NCBI GenBank assembly: GCA_021464415.1
Contig: CM038464.1
Coordinates: 54,239,328 to 54,303,327 of the forward strand
Direction: 5' to 3'
Length of the DNA stretch: 64,000 nucleotides
Source of the DNA: Lonicera japonica
Lineage: Eukaryota > Streptophyta > Magnoliopsida > Dipsacales > Caprifoliaceae
Positions 47,649 to 62,448 of the stretch are shown in pieces. The notes beneath the pieces were generated by a model. That model searched no databases. It had not been told where the DNA came from and saw nothing but the letters and a program-made list of their open reading frames with translations. The position numbers and the translations under genes were made by a program. How positions within the stretch are numbered: position 1 is the stretch's first letter; each line of letters begins with the position of its first letter.

Positions 47649-48984
47649 CAGTGGCGGAAGAAAATTTCCTTCCAGTCAACGTATAAAGGTGAAAAAAAAT
47701 TATACAAAATATACCGAAACGTAATTAAATTCATATTTCATAGAAAAAAACCACATTAAGTCCACGCTTTTCAATCTGAAAACGAATTACAGCAAATAAA
47801 CAAACACATCTTTCTCAATTAAACAAGTATATTAACCATATCTCCCATTTGTTGCGAAGTGGACCTTTCACAATATTCATAACAGAAAATGCTCTCTCCA
47901 CAGAAGCAGTTGCAACCGGTAATTAAAGTTAAGGCTAATCTGAGAAGCAAATAAACATAATTATATATTATATGTAACCCTTTTTCCACCATTTTTCTAG
48001 CAAGGCTACCAACCCCTTTCAATTGAGAAAAATCGGTCATTGTACGCATATGAGTAATATAAATCTCAAGTTGATCTTCAAGTGCCAAGAGATCTCGGGA
48101 ATTAAAATCTTGAGGATAAAATTCAGCAAAACGAAGTAACTTTTGTTTGTCAAAAGCTATGAATGAATCATCGGGCTCAAACATGCCAAACAAAGAAGTA
48201 ACTCAGTATTTATCTCACTGAAGCGATGATTTATTCAAAATAACTAACCAATACCAAAACCCCTAATTTATTCAAACCAAAATAAAAGCATAGCTCTAAT
48301 TTATTCAACCTAACTAACCAAAATCAAAACCCCTAATTTAATCAAAGTATAGCCCTAGTTTATTCAAAGTAACAAATTAAAATAAAATATCAATAACAAA
48401 CAACAAATTTAAAGGCACCTTTCAATAAAATATACTTGATGCTTAAAAAAATAGGATAACATACAAGAATATTCACTAATTAATTAAAGCACAAAAAAAG
48501 AAGATAACATTTACCTGCTGGCACCAAAACCGACGCACCCGCTGCTGCTGCCTGCTGCCAGACGACGGACGACGGACATTGGAGGCTTGGAGCTTGAAAT
48601 TTGAAACAAAGAATTGAAGATTTGGAGGTTGGATGTTTTAATGGGTGACTTGGAGTTGGATTCTAGGTCTTTAGGGTTGAGAGTTTTAAATGTATGCAAA
48701 GTAATTTGAGGAAAGGATGGTCGACGGAAATAAGAAAAGAATGCTGCTATGTTTGTATTTTTTTTATTGTTGCAAAACGACGTCGTTTTGCCTCCAGCGA
48801 ATTAAAAAAAAAGACGCGCATTCTGCAGGCACGCTGCACAAAACCAAAACTAGCACAAAATTCGGCCCCATTCAGGCATTTCGTCGAGCACCTTGCGGGG
48901 GTCAACTTGGGCGGCTCTAATGGAGGTTTTCTGAGGTTGCGGGGGTCAATTGACCACCCTTGCTCCTCTATAAATCCGCCCCTG
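47649..48984 (-). mobile_element. hAT element with exact 8-bp target duplication (hAT-3)
   Basis: The ends are CAGTGGCGGA (from 47649) and, reversed, CAGGGGCGGA (to 48984). They are flanked by CATATAAT at 47641-47648 and again at 48985-48992. The element is 1336 bp and carries the C-terminal part of a transposase on the minus strand. An exact duplication and readable ends suggest a fairly young insertion. The end sequence CAGNGGCGGA and the transposase type match hAT-1 (13498-14457), so both belong to one family. An 18-bp perfect palindrome lies at 48773-48790 in the subterminal region. Confidence 0.92.
47810..48240 (-). pseudogene. hAT transposase C-terminal fragment, frameshifted
   Basis: On the minus strand the fragment begins NHRFSEINTELLLCLACLSP (48236-48177). 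It shifts frame to DDSFIAFDKQKLLRFAEFYP, DLLALEDQLEIYI and VEKGLHIIYNYVYLLLRLAL, then shifts again to PVATASVERAFSVMNIVKGP (about 47924-47865) and ends near 47810. These are the conserved C-terminal segments of the plant TTF-type zinc-finger hAT transposases, ending in the dimerisation motif. The N-terminus and most of the catalytic domain are deleted. With at least two frameshifts it is not functional, so movement would need a transposase supplied elsewhere. Confidence 0.85.
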
Positions 48985-48992
48985 CATATAAT

Positions 48993-50930
48993 AACAATAG
49001 TAAAAAGTGACTATCTTATGAAGTACATATATCTTTCTAAAATCTAAATACGAAACCCTCTTCTCTCTCTCTCTCTCATCATTTACCCTCTCAAAAATTT
49101 TCGCAATTTTTGATTTAAAACACCCTCTTCTTTTCTCTCCAAAGTCTCAATTATGAACACCTAAAAACTTTCTCCTCTTTATACTTCCTCTTCCCCCCCC
49201 CCCCCCCCCCCACCCCTGTCAATTTTTTTTACCATTTTTTCCATATTTAATTTGAGCCATTTGTATTTTTGATTTAAATATCAATTTTTCCCATATTTTT
49301 GTAGATTTTAAATCGTTAATTTTTCATTCCTTCTAGAATTTTCGAGGGTGGTAGAGTTAAGAAATTTTTTTAAGGGGCAAGTTTAATAAGAGTAATGTCA
49401 ATTTTTATTAAGTTAAAAAAATAGTATTAATATTATTTTTATTTAGAATTAGGAGGCAAGATTAATATTATAATTAAATCTAAAGAGGAGAAAACGTGAC
49501 TAACATAAATATATTTCTATATTTTAAAAGTAATTATAGTATTAATATATTTCTATATTTCAATCCAATTCCATCTAAGGGGGTCTAATTCAAAAGTTAA
49601 ATTAATGATTTTTGTCATGAAATTTGATAGATATGATCTTTATAATGAATAGATTATGTTCACAAAATTTCATCAATAAATTCAAACCGAAAGTGGGAGT
49701 GATCAAAATTTGATGCATTTGTTCATTTTCGATCATTCAAATTTTCGATTATCATATCACCAATTTATAGATTGAATCTTTTGATGAAATTTTGCGAAGA
49801 TAATATACTTATCATAGAGATCATCTCTACCAAATTTCATGAAAAAAATCATACGTTTAATTCTTGAATTGGACCCCTTTGGACGTAATTGGATCAAAAG
49901 GTAATGCAGAGAAGCCAAATCCAAAAACGTGAAGACTAATTTCAAGGATCTTGATTAAAGATTGAAAAAAACACTGTCTTAGTTAAAACCTGAATCATTT
50001 AATGGTGCAGTCTTAGTTAAAATTGACGATTATTGATATAACATTTGAGTATATGCGTTTTATTCAAAACCAATGATCTTTAGTGAACAAAAATGAACAT
50101 TTTATAATTACCAAATGTGTTTTACATAAAATAGGAATTTTACATTACATTTTGTCAAATCATTTCAAGACGACTGTGCAAAGAGGAAAAACTAATAAAA
50201 ATAAAACCGTAGGATTTACTCCTAATTTATTAGTTTAGTAACTATTTAATGCTAGAAGAATATTTGATACAAAAAATATTTAATACTAAGAGTATATTTG
50301 ATAAAAAAAATTAAAAATTTATTGAATAGACAAAAAATTCAATAGTGAAGTTATTGACACTTCTAAAACATCTTGTGGCACACTAAAATGTAATGCTTTT
50401 TAAGTACCGCATTCTATTTTTTAGTGGCCGAAGATGTTTGGGGTATAGCCAATAGCTGCACCCTAATTCAATCAATGATAAGTTACAAAAAGAGGTGAAT
50501 TTTTCTATTACATTTTTGGTTCTTCATCCAATCAAATTTTATTGCGGGTGATTAAAATGTATTTTTCATGAAAAAAAAGGTGTAAAAAATTTCACTAATC
50601 ACTCATCTCTTTTCTCCTACTTTTTATAAATTTTAATATCATATACTAATGAAAATTAATTGCACTACTTTTCGTGAGTTGATAATTTGTATCAAAATGT
50701 AACAACATAAAATTAAATGTCGTGCATTATTATTTGAAGTTAAATACTATCATTTCAATATCTGCGAAGAATCGTAGTTTTTTAATTTGAAAGAATAAAC
50801 AAAAAGTTTTAACTTCTTACAATGAAATATTTTTTAAGAAATACTTTATTATTTTTTTTATAGTGCCGAATACACGAGCCTACCTCAGTGAACTCTTAAT
50901 TTACGTTCATCGCTAATATTGTGCTCACCC
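48993..50930. other. AT-rich intergenic DNA with a C homopolymer
   Basis: A run of 19 C (49193-49211) follows a CT-rich stretch. No coding region was recognised. The right edge grades into the RPS6 promoter. Confidence 0.5.
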
Positions 50931-50939
50931 TATTTACTT

Positions 50940-51143
50940 TAGTCACGTGGATGCTCCGATTTATTGTAATAAACGAATTTGGGCCGTCTTTACTTTGATG
51001 GCATCCTATAAACATAGCCCACTATATAAGTTACACACTTCCAAAACCCTAATCCTTTTAACGGGAGCAACTCTGAGCGAGAGAACAAGCTAGGGTTCTT
51101 TTTGCATCTTCGCTATTGCGGCGTCCTTTGTTTCCGATCGAAA
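50940..51143 (+). promoter_or_regulatory. RPS6 promoter and 5' UTR: G-box, site II, TATA, telo-box
   Basis: In order: CACGTG at 50944-50949; a site II element TGGGCC at 50980-50985 and a second in reverse (AGCCCA) at 51016-51021; TATATAA at 51023-51029; telo-box AAACCCTAA at 51044-51052. Site II plus telo-box is the usual promoter grammar of plant ribosomal-protein genes, which drives co-expression in dividing cells. An inverted telo-box-like TAGGGTT lies near 51091 in the probable leader. Confidence 0.8.
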
Positions 51144-53941
<2,798 letters not shown>

Positions 53942-55743
53942 TTTGTCTCTGAAGGGTATTTTTGTCATGTTGTGTTTTTCTTTAATTAGCGCCAAATATT
54001 TCAATTTTATACTGAGGAGATTTTGAGTGCTCTCTTTTTTATATTTAGACTTTGTTTGGCCGATGATGATATTTAAAAGCATATTTAAGATTTTGGATAA
54101 GTTTGTTTGATGTTTTGTTACGTGATTTTATTTCTATCCGCATTTGGCGTGCCATTTTTTGATGGTCCTTTTCTGGGTCAATAATGTGGTTGGGTATCAT
54201 AAATATTTCGAAGTCCAAATATGAGAATTAAGGTTTTCAAACACACTTTGAACATGTTTTTTGGTCTAATGTTTTATATGAATTTGACCCCTATTGCAAC
54301 GAAATAGCCTCAAAGTAGATCTGATAGAATCCGGACGACAACCCTTAAAATGGATGACTCGAATAACTTATACTTGCGTGTATTAATATGAGGGTGTTAT
54401 TTTCTCATCTCCTGACAGGATTCATACATGTCTATTGTCTAGTTTTCGAGGATCTATTTGAGAATGGTCCTTTTGCAGTGGATGCATTGGATAACACGGC
54501 ATTCTTTTCAGATATTGATTCATTTTTCTCAACTAGAGTCTAGATTCTTGTGAGAGTATTAATAAAAGCTTATCTAATGTTGTTGTCAATGTTTACGATC
54601 AAACTTAAGCGAAGATACCTGTGTTCCAAACATTATTTTGTGTGCCATCAGGGATTGTAATATAATTAACACCTTAATTGTTGAAAAAATAAAAAACGAA
54701 AAGTGTTTTGGTGTGTGTCAATAGTAGCCCCCATTATAATATAATTAACACCTTAATTGTCGAAAAAACAAAAAACGTAAAAAAAAGAAGAGGAAAATTC
54801 ATAATTTGTTTATCCTTTGGAGTTTGTTTAATGCGCCGGATTAGAGGGTCGAATATAATTATTTAATTTAATCCGGATGTGATAAAACAATTTTATCTCT
54901 TAGATGGATTTGTTAATCTCTCTCGGTGAGATAAGAAATTTTAGTTGGATAAATAATCTTCTCCGATATTCAATACTAACAAACACCTAATATGAGATAT
55001 GATAAAGTTATTATATCATGTCCTTTTATTCTGTCAAACGCAGTCTTAGTGATTTTTTCTTTAAGATTGGATCAATCAAAACGAAATTGTGCGAGTTTGA
55101 CAAATCGGATAAGAAGGTCATATAAGATTATTTAATCTCGTCCTAAAGGATACAAATAATTACACCTCTAACATGAGATTGTTTGATCATTGTCTAATAT
55201 TCAATCATGGGCCATGACCAACACCAAATATGGAACAAGATATCTTTAACTTATGCTTTGTATCTTATACACTAAGGCTGCGTTTGGTACACAGATTTCT
55301 TGAAACGGCGTAAGTAAGAGCGAAGAGGTGCATACAAAAACTTATTTCTGAAAAAAATAAAAAAATTAACTCTAAGCATTTCCTTCTGTTTTCAACCATT
55401 CCATGTGGTACATTTTTTTGTCTCGGAGAGTCGGAGGTCCGCGTCTTAAGATTGAAAAAAAGAAGAAGATTGAAATACTTAATTCTTGTAAAACGACTAC
55501 AGGAAAGAAAAGAAAAATAATACGTACACTTTTGGTTTTTAATTTGGAGGAATTACCAAAGGATAGCAGAAAATTCAAACCAAAATCAAGAAAGTATTTA
55601 CAAAATACTTCAAATATCATTTATTTGGAAAGGCAAATCATGTAAAAACTAAGGGTGATTTTGTATTTATACATGTAATTTTTTCAAATGTCCACTCATA
55701 ATTTATGGGATATTTTAATACACTTCACAAAAATTACCAAATT
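53942..55743. other. RPS6 3' flank and AT-rich intergenic DNA
   Basis: The start contains the RPS6 3' UTR. A direct repeat of about 40 bp (TATAATTAACACCTTAATTG, 54661 and 54739) is spaced by about 80 bp. Stretches such as GCTGCGTTTGGTACAC at 55276 look like old MITE ends without a partner. No gene was recognised. Confidence 0.5.
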
Positions 55744-55746
55744 TAA

Positions 55747-56190
55747 CAGTTCGTTTGGATTGAAGGGGAGGGATGGAAAGGAAATAGTTAATTAGGAGGG
55801 GAGGGAACGGAATAGAATGAAAAAGAATGAGTTTAATTTTATTGTTGTTTGGATAGCTAAAAATAGAAAAGAGTGGAATGAAAATAAATCTTGTTTGGAT
55901 AGAAAGAAGAAAGGAAAGGAAAGGAATGTGATTTAATATATTATTAACAAATTGAGGTTAAATTTGGAATAACGTGAAAAAATTATTAAATTTTTTTCCT
56001 TTCCCTCCCAATCCTCCCAATATCGGAAGGAAACAAAATAAAGGAATAGAGGGGATTGGCATTCCCTCTCAATCCCTCCATTTTCTCTCCACTCCCTCTT
56101 ATAAATATATCCAAATGAATGAAATGTAATTCCTCCTCCTCTTTTCCTTTCCTTTCCCTTCCTTTCCATTCCCTTAATCCAAACGGACTG
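55747..56190. mobile_element. MITE with TAA target duplication
   Basis: The ends are CAGTTCGTTTGGATT and, reversed, CAGTCCGTTTGGATT (14 of 15 identical). Inverted similarity extends further as purine-rich GGAGGG.AAAGGA on the left and the matching CTTTCC tract on the right. Flanks are TAA (55744-55746) and TAA (56191-56193). It is 444 bp and non-coding. A 3-bp TAA duplication points to PIF/Harbinger, though the CAGT terminus is also seen in other superfamilies. Confidence 0.75.
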
Positions 56191-56193
56191 TAA

Positions 56194-57479
56194 AAGTATA
56201 TCCACCTGAATTAATATGTTGATTTTTTTTTAACTTTTACAATTTCTTAACCTTTTCTAATTAATTTTTGTTTTTCACTCAAATATAATTCCAATAATTA
56301 CAATAGTGAATATCTTCTTCATTATTTCATTCAAAATTCAAACTTCTTTTACAATACATTTCATCAATATAAAAAATACTTATAAAGCCATAAACGAAAG
56401 TGGAATGAGATCTCAAACCACAATGTGGCATAGATTCAAACTTCCACACTAATAAAAGTGGGAGCGACTCATTAACCTAAATATCTTTCTAGTAAATTAA
56501 ATTTATGAATGATTGATTCCATTAACTTGTGATAGTTTTGTACTGATGTAAAAATTAACCCATCCAGCAAAATATCCATTTTATTGAATTCACGAATAAA
56601 TGAGTGTAGCTCAACTAGCTGAATCTGAGATATCTTAGATAGTTTCACAAAGTATGCATGAAGAATTTGTTATTAGTAAAAGTTTTGGGGGATTACATAG
56701 CTGAAATTAACCATAGTTTCACAAATTCTTCATGCTTCACAAAATATGCAATTTATTCATATTGTTAAATTAATGTGCGGTATTTATTAAGTTTACCAAT
56801 ATGATAGAATAATAGAATAAACTTACCAAAAATATATTATTAATTAACTTTTAAAATATATTAATATTAACTCACATACTCTATAATAAATTAATAATCC
56901 ACTAAATTAATTTTTTCCTCCCTTTTCCATACTTAATAACTTATAATTACATCCAATCGAAATTTTAAATCAAATGGTTTTTTTAGAATATTTTATACAA
57001 TTAACACTATGACAGTCAACTTGATAGATCTGCCATTTGGGATACCACATCCCAAGAATTAACAAAACCGGGCACAAAACATTATTAAGAAAAATTAAAA
57101 TGGGGAATAAAACCCAAATAACCTATAATTTAAAGAGGTTATATTGTATTTCTCATTTTTTAATTGGTTATTGTTATTGTCAAAGCATATATATCTTTGC
57201 GAGAACATAACACCTTTTGAAAAGTTGTACCCATATTTTTAAAATTATTCATTGCTCTAGAAATGGAATAATGATTTTGATAATAACACCATACTTTTAA
57301 TTACGGTGTAAAAGTTGCCTAATTTTATATCAATGTGCCCAGATTTTTTTTTTTAAGAAAATGGATTGTAATATTGCCATTTGTCAAAATAATTTCACTT
57401 ATTATTAGAATATATATAATTTAAAAAATATAAAATATAAAATTTTAAAATAATACTATATTCGGACAAATAGAATATT
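56194..57479. other. AT-rich intergenic DNA
   Basis: No coding region, RNA gene or delimited element was recognised. Confidence 0.5.
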
Positions 57480-57619
57480 GCTCGAAAGAGTGGTCCGGTC
57501 CTGTTCATTTACAGGTTGGTGATATGTCATGCTCTAGTGACAGGTAGTGAATCTAATATTCTCTGGTTTGTTTTTGCGATTGGGGGTTTGTGCGGGCTTC
57601 CTTGATCCTCTAAATAGAA

Positions 57620-58590
57620 AACTCAGATCCTAACATCTCTGATCTCTATGCGCGTCTTGGGCTCGAAGATGCTATGGTCGAGATTCCGACTCAACTTGAA
57701 AAGGATAGGGAAAACGATCTTCGATGGGCCATTGTTGGTAAGTTTCTTACTGATCGTGTAATCAATTTCATGGCGATGAAGCATATGATGGCGTCAATTT
57801 GGCGCCTAGTTAAGGGCACGTGGGTGAAGGATTTGGGCCCTAATTTATTATTGTTTCAATTTTTCCATAATCTCGATTTTGAGAGAGTAGTCAGAAATGG
57901 TCCTTGAACTTTCGAGCAACATTTACTCATTTTTCTTCGATTGAAGCCTGAAGAGAACCCTTTTCAACTCAATATGTCTCATGTAGATTTTTGGGTTCAG
58001 ATTGACGACATGCCAGTTGGCTGTATGGTTGAAAGGGTGGCAAAGGAAATATGCAACTTTATTGGACAATACATTGAAGCTGATGCCAATAATTTTAATG
58101 GCCTATGGTGATTATATCTACGCTTCAGAGTGGTTATCGATATCAGGAAGCTGCTGAAACATAAGATGAGGATTAAACGTATAGGAGCGGAAGCAATGTG
58201 GGTCAATTTTAAATATGAAAAACTATCTAGCTTTTGTTAATTCTGTGGAATAATTGGCCATTCAGAGAAGTTTTGCGAGAAGCTATTTGATTACCCAGAT
58301 AAATCTGTTGAACGTTTCTTTGGGCCATGGCTTCGTACTCCAAATCGACGAACAATGGTCAGTGAAAGTGATAAATGGCTCCGTTTAGGGCCATTGGAGG
58401 TAGCTTCGGGTGGCGGTGGACAAGGTGACGATAAGATGGTCGTAGATATGGCAAATCTAAAAATTACGGTCCCAAATTTTGATAGTGCTAACTCATCTAC
58501 GCGTGTTGGGAACAAACTTGACAGAATAATGGGTAGGAAGATGAGGAATGAAGGTGTTGAGATGGCAAGTACAACTAAGGGGGTTTGAGA
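57620..58590 (+). pseudogene. LINE ORF1-like protein (DUF4283 and zinc knuckle)
   Basis: The frame reads DLYARLGLEDAMVEIPTQLE and WRLVKGTWVKDLGPNLLLFQ, then FERVVRNGP and, after a stop, FEQHLLIFLRLKPEENPFQL and FWVQIDDMPVGCM. This is the DUF4283 domain common in plant LINE ORF1. A CCHC-like knuckle FCGIIGHSEKFCEK follows at about 58238-58280, with an open tail from 58355 to 58588. At least three in-frame stops interrupt it. Its role in intact elements is nucleic-acid binding. Confidence 0.85.
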
Positions 58591-58779
58591 AAATCAAAAT
58601 GAATTTGAATTACTCGTAATTGCTGATCCTAAAAGGTGTAGGACTGAGATTGGGCCAATTACTCTATTGGGCCAGCTAAATGAAGATGATCCAAATAGCA
58701 AAAGTTCAAACGGGTAGTGTCAAAAAAAACTTTGTGGAAGCAGGTTCTGGGCAATAGACCCGCCAGGCATTATGAATTT

Positions 58780-59585
58780 CTTAAGCTGAAATTGTCGTGG
58801 GCTGGGCAACACTACGACAATTCAGGATTTGTTGGATCTTGTATCCAAACACAGGCCCGAAGTTATATTTTGTATGGAGGTTAAGGTAGATTATAATTGG
58901 GTTGAATTTGTACAACGTAAGCTTTGATTTGAAAGCCTTTGCTTTGTTCTTGGCTGTAATAATGGTGGTGGTTTAGTTCTCTTTTGGAAATAAAAGCCTT
59001 CTATGCAACTATTACGGCTTTTTCCTAATTTTATCGACGTGACAGTTAAGAATAGTGAGTCTGGAGAATGGCGACTAACCAGATTCTATGGTTATCCAAA
59101 AAGATCCAAAAGACATAAATCGTGGAATTTACTTCGAGAGCTAGTCAAAAGTTCGACCTTCCATGGGTTTGTGTGGGGGAGTTTAATGATTTCGCTGCAC
59201 TGTCTGAAAAATGCGGTAAGCATCGCCTTCCCGTTAATCGCATTATTGGTTTTAACTCAACTATTGAAGATTGTGATTTGGTGGATTTGGGTATGCATGG
59301 GAACGTGGCCGAGGAACTAATAACCTAGTGGATGAACGCTTGAACCGTATTCTGCTACTCAACCATGGGTTTCCGTTTTACAAATGCTGAAGTTCTTAAC
59401 ACTGTTGTTATATCTTCTGATCATATTGTAATCGTATTGCATTTTCCTAAAGCCATGTTTAATCGCACGAAGGTATTTCGATTCGAGAATAGTTGAAAAA
59501 GTGAACCTGAATGTAGAGAAGTTGTTAAAAAAGGCTGGAGCAAGAAGATTAATATGCCAATACAAACGCGTTTAAAATGTTGCAA
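58780..59585 (+). pseudogene. LINE endonuclease domain, frameshifted
   Basis: It begins NCRGLGNTTTIQDLLDLVSK, the usual start of the LINE ORF2 endonuclease, and continues with PEVIFCMEVKV and LTRFYGYPKRSKRHKSWNLL. The frame shifts near 59150 to LPWVCVGEFNDFAALSEKCG and DLVDLGMHGN (the conserved GDFND is GEFND here), then SSDHIVIVLHF. Stops are present. The hAT MITE at 59600 interrupts the linker to the reverse transcriptase. Confidence 0.85.
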
Positions 59586-59599
59586 TCATGAGTTACAAC

Positions 59600-60323
59600 C
59601 AATGTTCTAAAAATCGTAAATTGGACCTAGATCGGCGAGGTGGGGATTCAGGATTTTTGGAAAAATCGAGGATTAATCGACAAACCCATAATTTGAAAAA
59701 TCGGGAATTAAATAAATATAATAACATTTTCATACTCATAAATAGTTTTCAAAATAACATAATACCAATAAAATATATTATATCTTTCAAATTAATATTA
59801 ATTTTTCAACATTCAAGTAACAAAATATACATATCCAAAATTTAAGGAGTGCTTTCATAAAATTTAAAACTTAAATTGGATCAAAATGAAATAACTTAAA
59901 ATATCGGGCTTGAATACAAAAATAAAAAAATAAACTTAAAAGCAATTCTCTCCCACAGGAAACCCTAGCCCTTAAAAGCAATTGACACTGCTCTCTCCCA
60001 TAAAAAACCGCTCTCTCCCACAAAAAATCGTAGCCCGCCATTGCTGCTCTCCCCCACATGAAACCTTAGCCTGCCATTGCTGTTGTTACTTCTTCTTATT
60101 CTTCTTTACTGACTGCTCTTTCCCACAAGAAACCCTAGCCCGCCATTGCCGCTTCTTTTTCTTTTTCTTCGCCGTTTCCCGATTTTGGTTCGATTTTCGA
60201 TTTTGGTCCGATTTTTGACCCAGCCAATTTTTCCAACTGATTCATGGAAAATCGAATCGGGTAACTCCCGATTTCTGATTTTTGTCCGATTTATTGACAA
60301 AAAATCCTGATTTTAGAACACTG
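59600..60323. mobile_element. hAT-type MITE inside the LINE
   Basis: The ends are CAATGTTCTAAAAATCG and, reversed, CAGTGTTCTAAAATCAGG. Flanks are GTTACAAC (59592-59599) and GTTATAAC (60324-60331), an 8-bp duplication matching at 7 of 8 bases. The element is 724 bp and non-coding. The right half has an internal repeat with CTCTCCCACA.GAAACCCTAG and GCCCGCCATTGC, seen three to four times at 59950-60160. Confidence 0.85.
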
Positions 60324-60399
60324 GTTATAACTATAGAGGGATGATCATTGCCATAAATTTAAGAATTCGATTGATCAGAGTCGAAATCATATTCACTCC

Positions 60400-61560
60400 C
60401 TTTCTCAGTATTAAGATGTTGCTTCTCAAAAATTAGTCCTTGAAGAATGTAAAGAGTTAAGTAAACTTCTTCTCCAACATGCAGATTATTGGAAGCAGAG
60501 ATCTAAACTCCATTGGTTAAATTCAGGTGATGTTAATTCTAAGTTGCTTCATTCATATGCTTCTCGCAGAAAAAAGAAAAATAGTATATCGTAGCTGCTT
60601 GATAATAAGGGCAATTGGTGCACTTGAAATTCGGGTCTTCCTCAAGTAATAACCCAATACTTTAATGATCTTTTTGCCTCGAAAGGGTGTGATGACATGG
60701 TTATTTTGGACACTGTTCATTGCCAATTAAGAGAGGAACAAAATAACTTCTTAATTTAACCCTATACTGGTGCTGAGGTTGAAGCCGCTGTTTAGGCCAT
60801 GCATCCAAACAAAAGTCCAGGTTCGGATGGGTTAAACCCAGGTTTTTATCAGGATTATTGGGCAGAGGTGGGAAAAGAAGTCATAGAAGCTTGCCTTGGC
60901 TATCTAAATGATTGTCATCTACCACACGGTATGAATGATACTACGATTATTTTAATTCCAAAGATTAAAAAGCCCGCAAAAATTATCGATTTGCATCTGA
61001 TCTCATTGTGTAATGTTATCTTTAAGATTATGACTAAGATGTTGGCAAATCGTATGAAGATGGTGCTAAATTCTATTATTTCGGAGTCTCAAAGTGCTTT
61101 TATCCCAGGTAGGCTTATAACTGATAATGTGATGATTGCTTTTGAGATCAGTCATTATCTTAAAAGGAAGACAAAGGGCAGGGTTGGGACAGCCTCGTTG
61201 AAAATTGATATGTTGAAGGCCTATGATCTTGTGGAGTGGACTTTCTTTGTGAATATGATGAAGAAGTTGGGGGTTGATAATAAGTGGATGAAGCTTATGA
61301 TGTTTTTTGTTACTACAGTTAAATACTCGGTGCACCACGATGGGCATGAGATGGGTCATATGTTACTTTATTATGGACTCCGTCAAGGAGATCCGCTACC
61401 TCCTTATCTTGTCTTAATATGTGCAGAGGGTTTATTTTCTCTTATTCAAACGAAGGTTCATCAAGGCCTCCTGCACGGGTGTTAAATTTCTCATAATGCT
61501 CCAGTTATATCTCATCTATTTTTTGCAAATGATAGCTTTCTCTTTTTTAATGCCACAGTC
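60400..61560 (+). pseudogene. LINE reverse transcriptase domain with damaged catalytic box
   Basis: The upstream part gives WLNSGDVNSKLLHSYASRRK and FNDLFASKGCDDM. The long open piece from 60799 to 61485 reads MHPNKSPGSDGLNPGFYQDY, LIPKIKKPAKIIDLHLISLC, SQSAFIPGRLITDNVMIAFE, LKIDMLKAYDLVEWTFFVNM and GLRQGDPLPPYLVLICAEGL. These are the fingers and palm motifs in order. After a stop at 61483-61485 the catalytic box is FAND (61522-61533) in place of FADD or YADD. The protein would be inactive. The PFR-type IDLHLISLC is a drifted form of the usual DFRPISLC. Confidence 0.9.
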
Positions 61561-61779
61561 GCCGAATGTGAAGTTATTAAGCAATGTTTGCAGTTATATG
61601 AAAATGCGTCTAGCCAAAATGATCAATTTCTCCAAATCTTCTATACTTTTTAGTAATAATGAGATAGCAAATATGCGGACTATGATTTGTGATATTATCC
61701 AAGTCCCAAGTTGCGTTAATCATGGTAGTTATCTTGGGACCCGTCTTTAATTAGAAGGAATAAAGTTGATGTATTTACT

Positions 61780-62448
61780 TATGTTAAGGAGAAGGTGTGG
61801 AAACGCTTGCATGGTTGGCGTCATAATCTGATCTCTAGAGCGAGTAAGGAGATTCTATTTAAATCAGTCGTTCAAATGATTCCTAGCTATCTTATGAGTG
61901 TGTTTCTCCTTCTCGTATCACTTTATGATAAGTTGGAACGTACGATGAATAGCTTTTGGTGGGGTAGTGGCCGAAATGATGATAAAAGGGATTCATTGGC
62001 AAAGTTGGGACCGTATGTGTATAAAGAAATCTAATAGGGGTTTGAACTTTCGTAAATTGAGATGTTTTAATATGGCTCTATTGGCAAAGCAAGGATGGAG
62101 GCTTCTTACTTCTACTTCCTCTCTGGTAAGTCAAGTCTTTAAAGCTAGGTACTATCTTTATTCGTTTTTTCTTGAGGCAATGATTAATAGCAACCCGAGT
62201 TATGTGTGGCGAGGTGTTCATTATACTTTGTCTCTTATCAAAGCGGGTAGCCGAATTCGAATTGGGTCAAGTATGAATACTAATATATGAATGGATCATT
62301 GGCTCGACGATGAGGTCAATCCGTAAGTTGAAACTTCTACATCGACATATTTGCATCGGGTTATGGTGGCCTCGTTGAGGAAACTGAATATGGGTGAATG
62401 GGACATTGACTTAATCAATGGCATATTTAGTCCTAGAGATGTGGATTT
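61780..62448 (+). pseudogene. LINE ORF2 C-terminal part (zf-RVT region)
   Basis: The frame reads KVWKRLHGWRHNLISRASKE, LFKSVVQMIPSYLMSVFLLL and FWWGSGRNDDKR. It shifts to IHWQSWDRMCIKKSNRGLNF and NMALLAKQGWRLLTSTSSLV, then SYVWRGVHYTLSLIKAGSRI and, after a stop, MDHWLDDEVNP and INGIFSPRDVD, where it meets the solo LTR. This is the standard order downstream of plant LINE reverse transcriptases. Confidence 0.85.

Larger units (their letters stand above)
57480..62448 (+). mobile_element. Degenerate L1-type LINE retrotransposon (plant non-LTR element)
   Basis: One non-LTR element in a single orientation. ORF1-like protein at about 57620-58590, endonuclease at about 58780-59585, reverse transcriptase at about 60400-61560, and zf-RVT region at about 61780-62448. 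It is interrupted by a hAT MITE (59600-60323) and by a solo LTR (62449-63975), after which its frame resumes at 63976. The 5' edge is approximate. Many stops and frameshifts show it is dead. The 3' end and poly-A lie outside the window. Confidence 0.9.

Noticed and set aside
48511..49047. Open frames at the right end of hAT-3 on both strands
   Set aside because: They cover the subterminal region and terminal repeat of the transposon and show no transposase or host-protein features.
61066..61359. 97-codon open frame on the minus strand
   Set aside because: Antisense shadow of the LINE reverse transcriptase.
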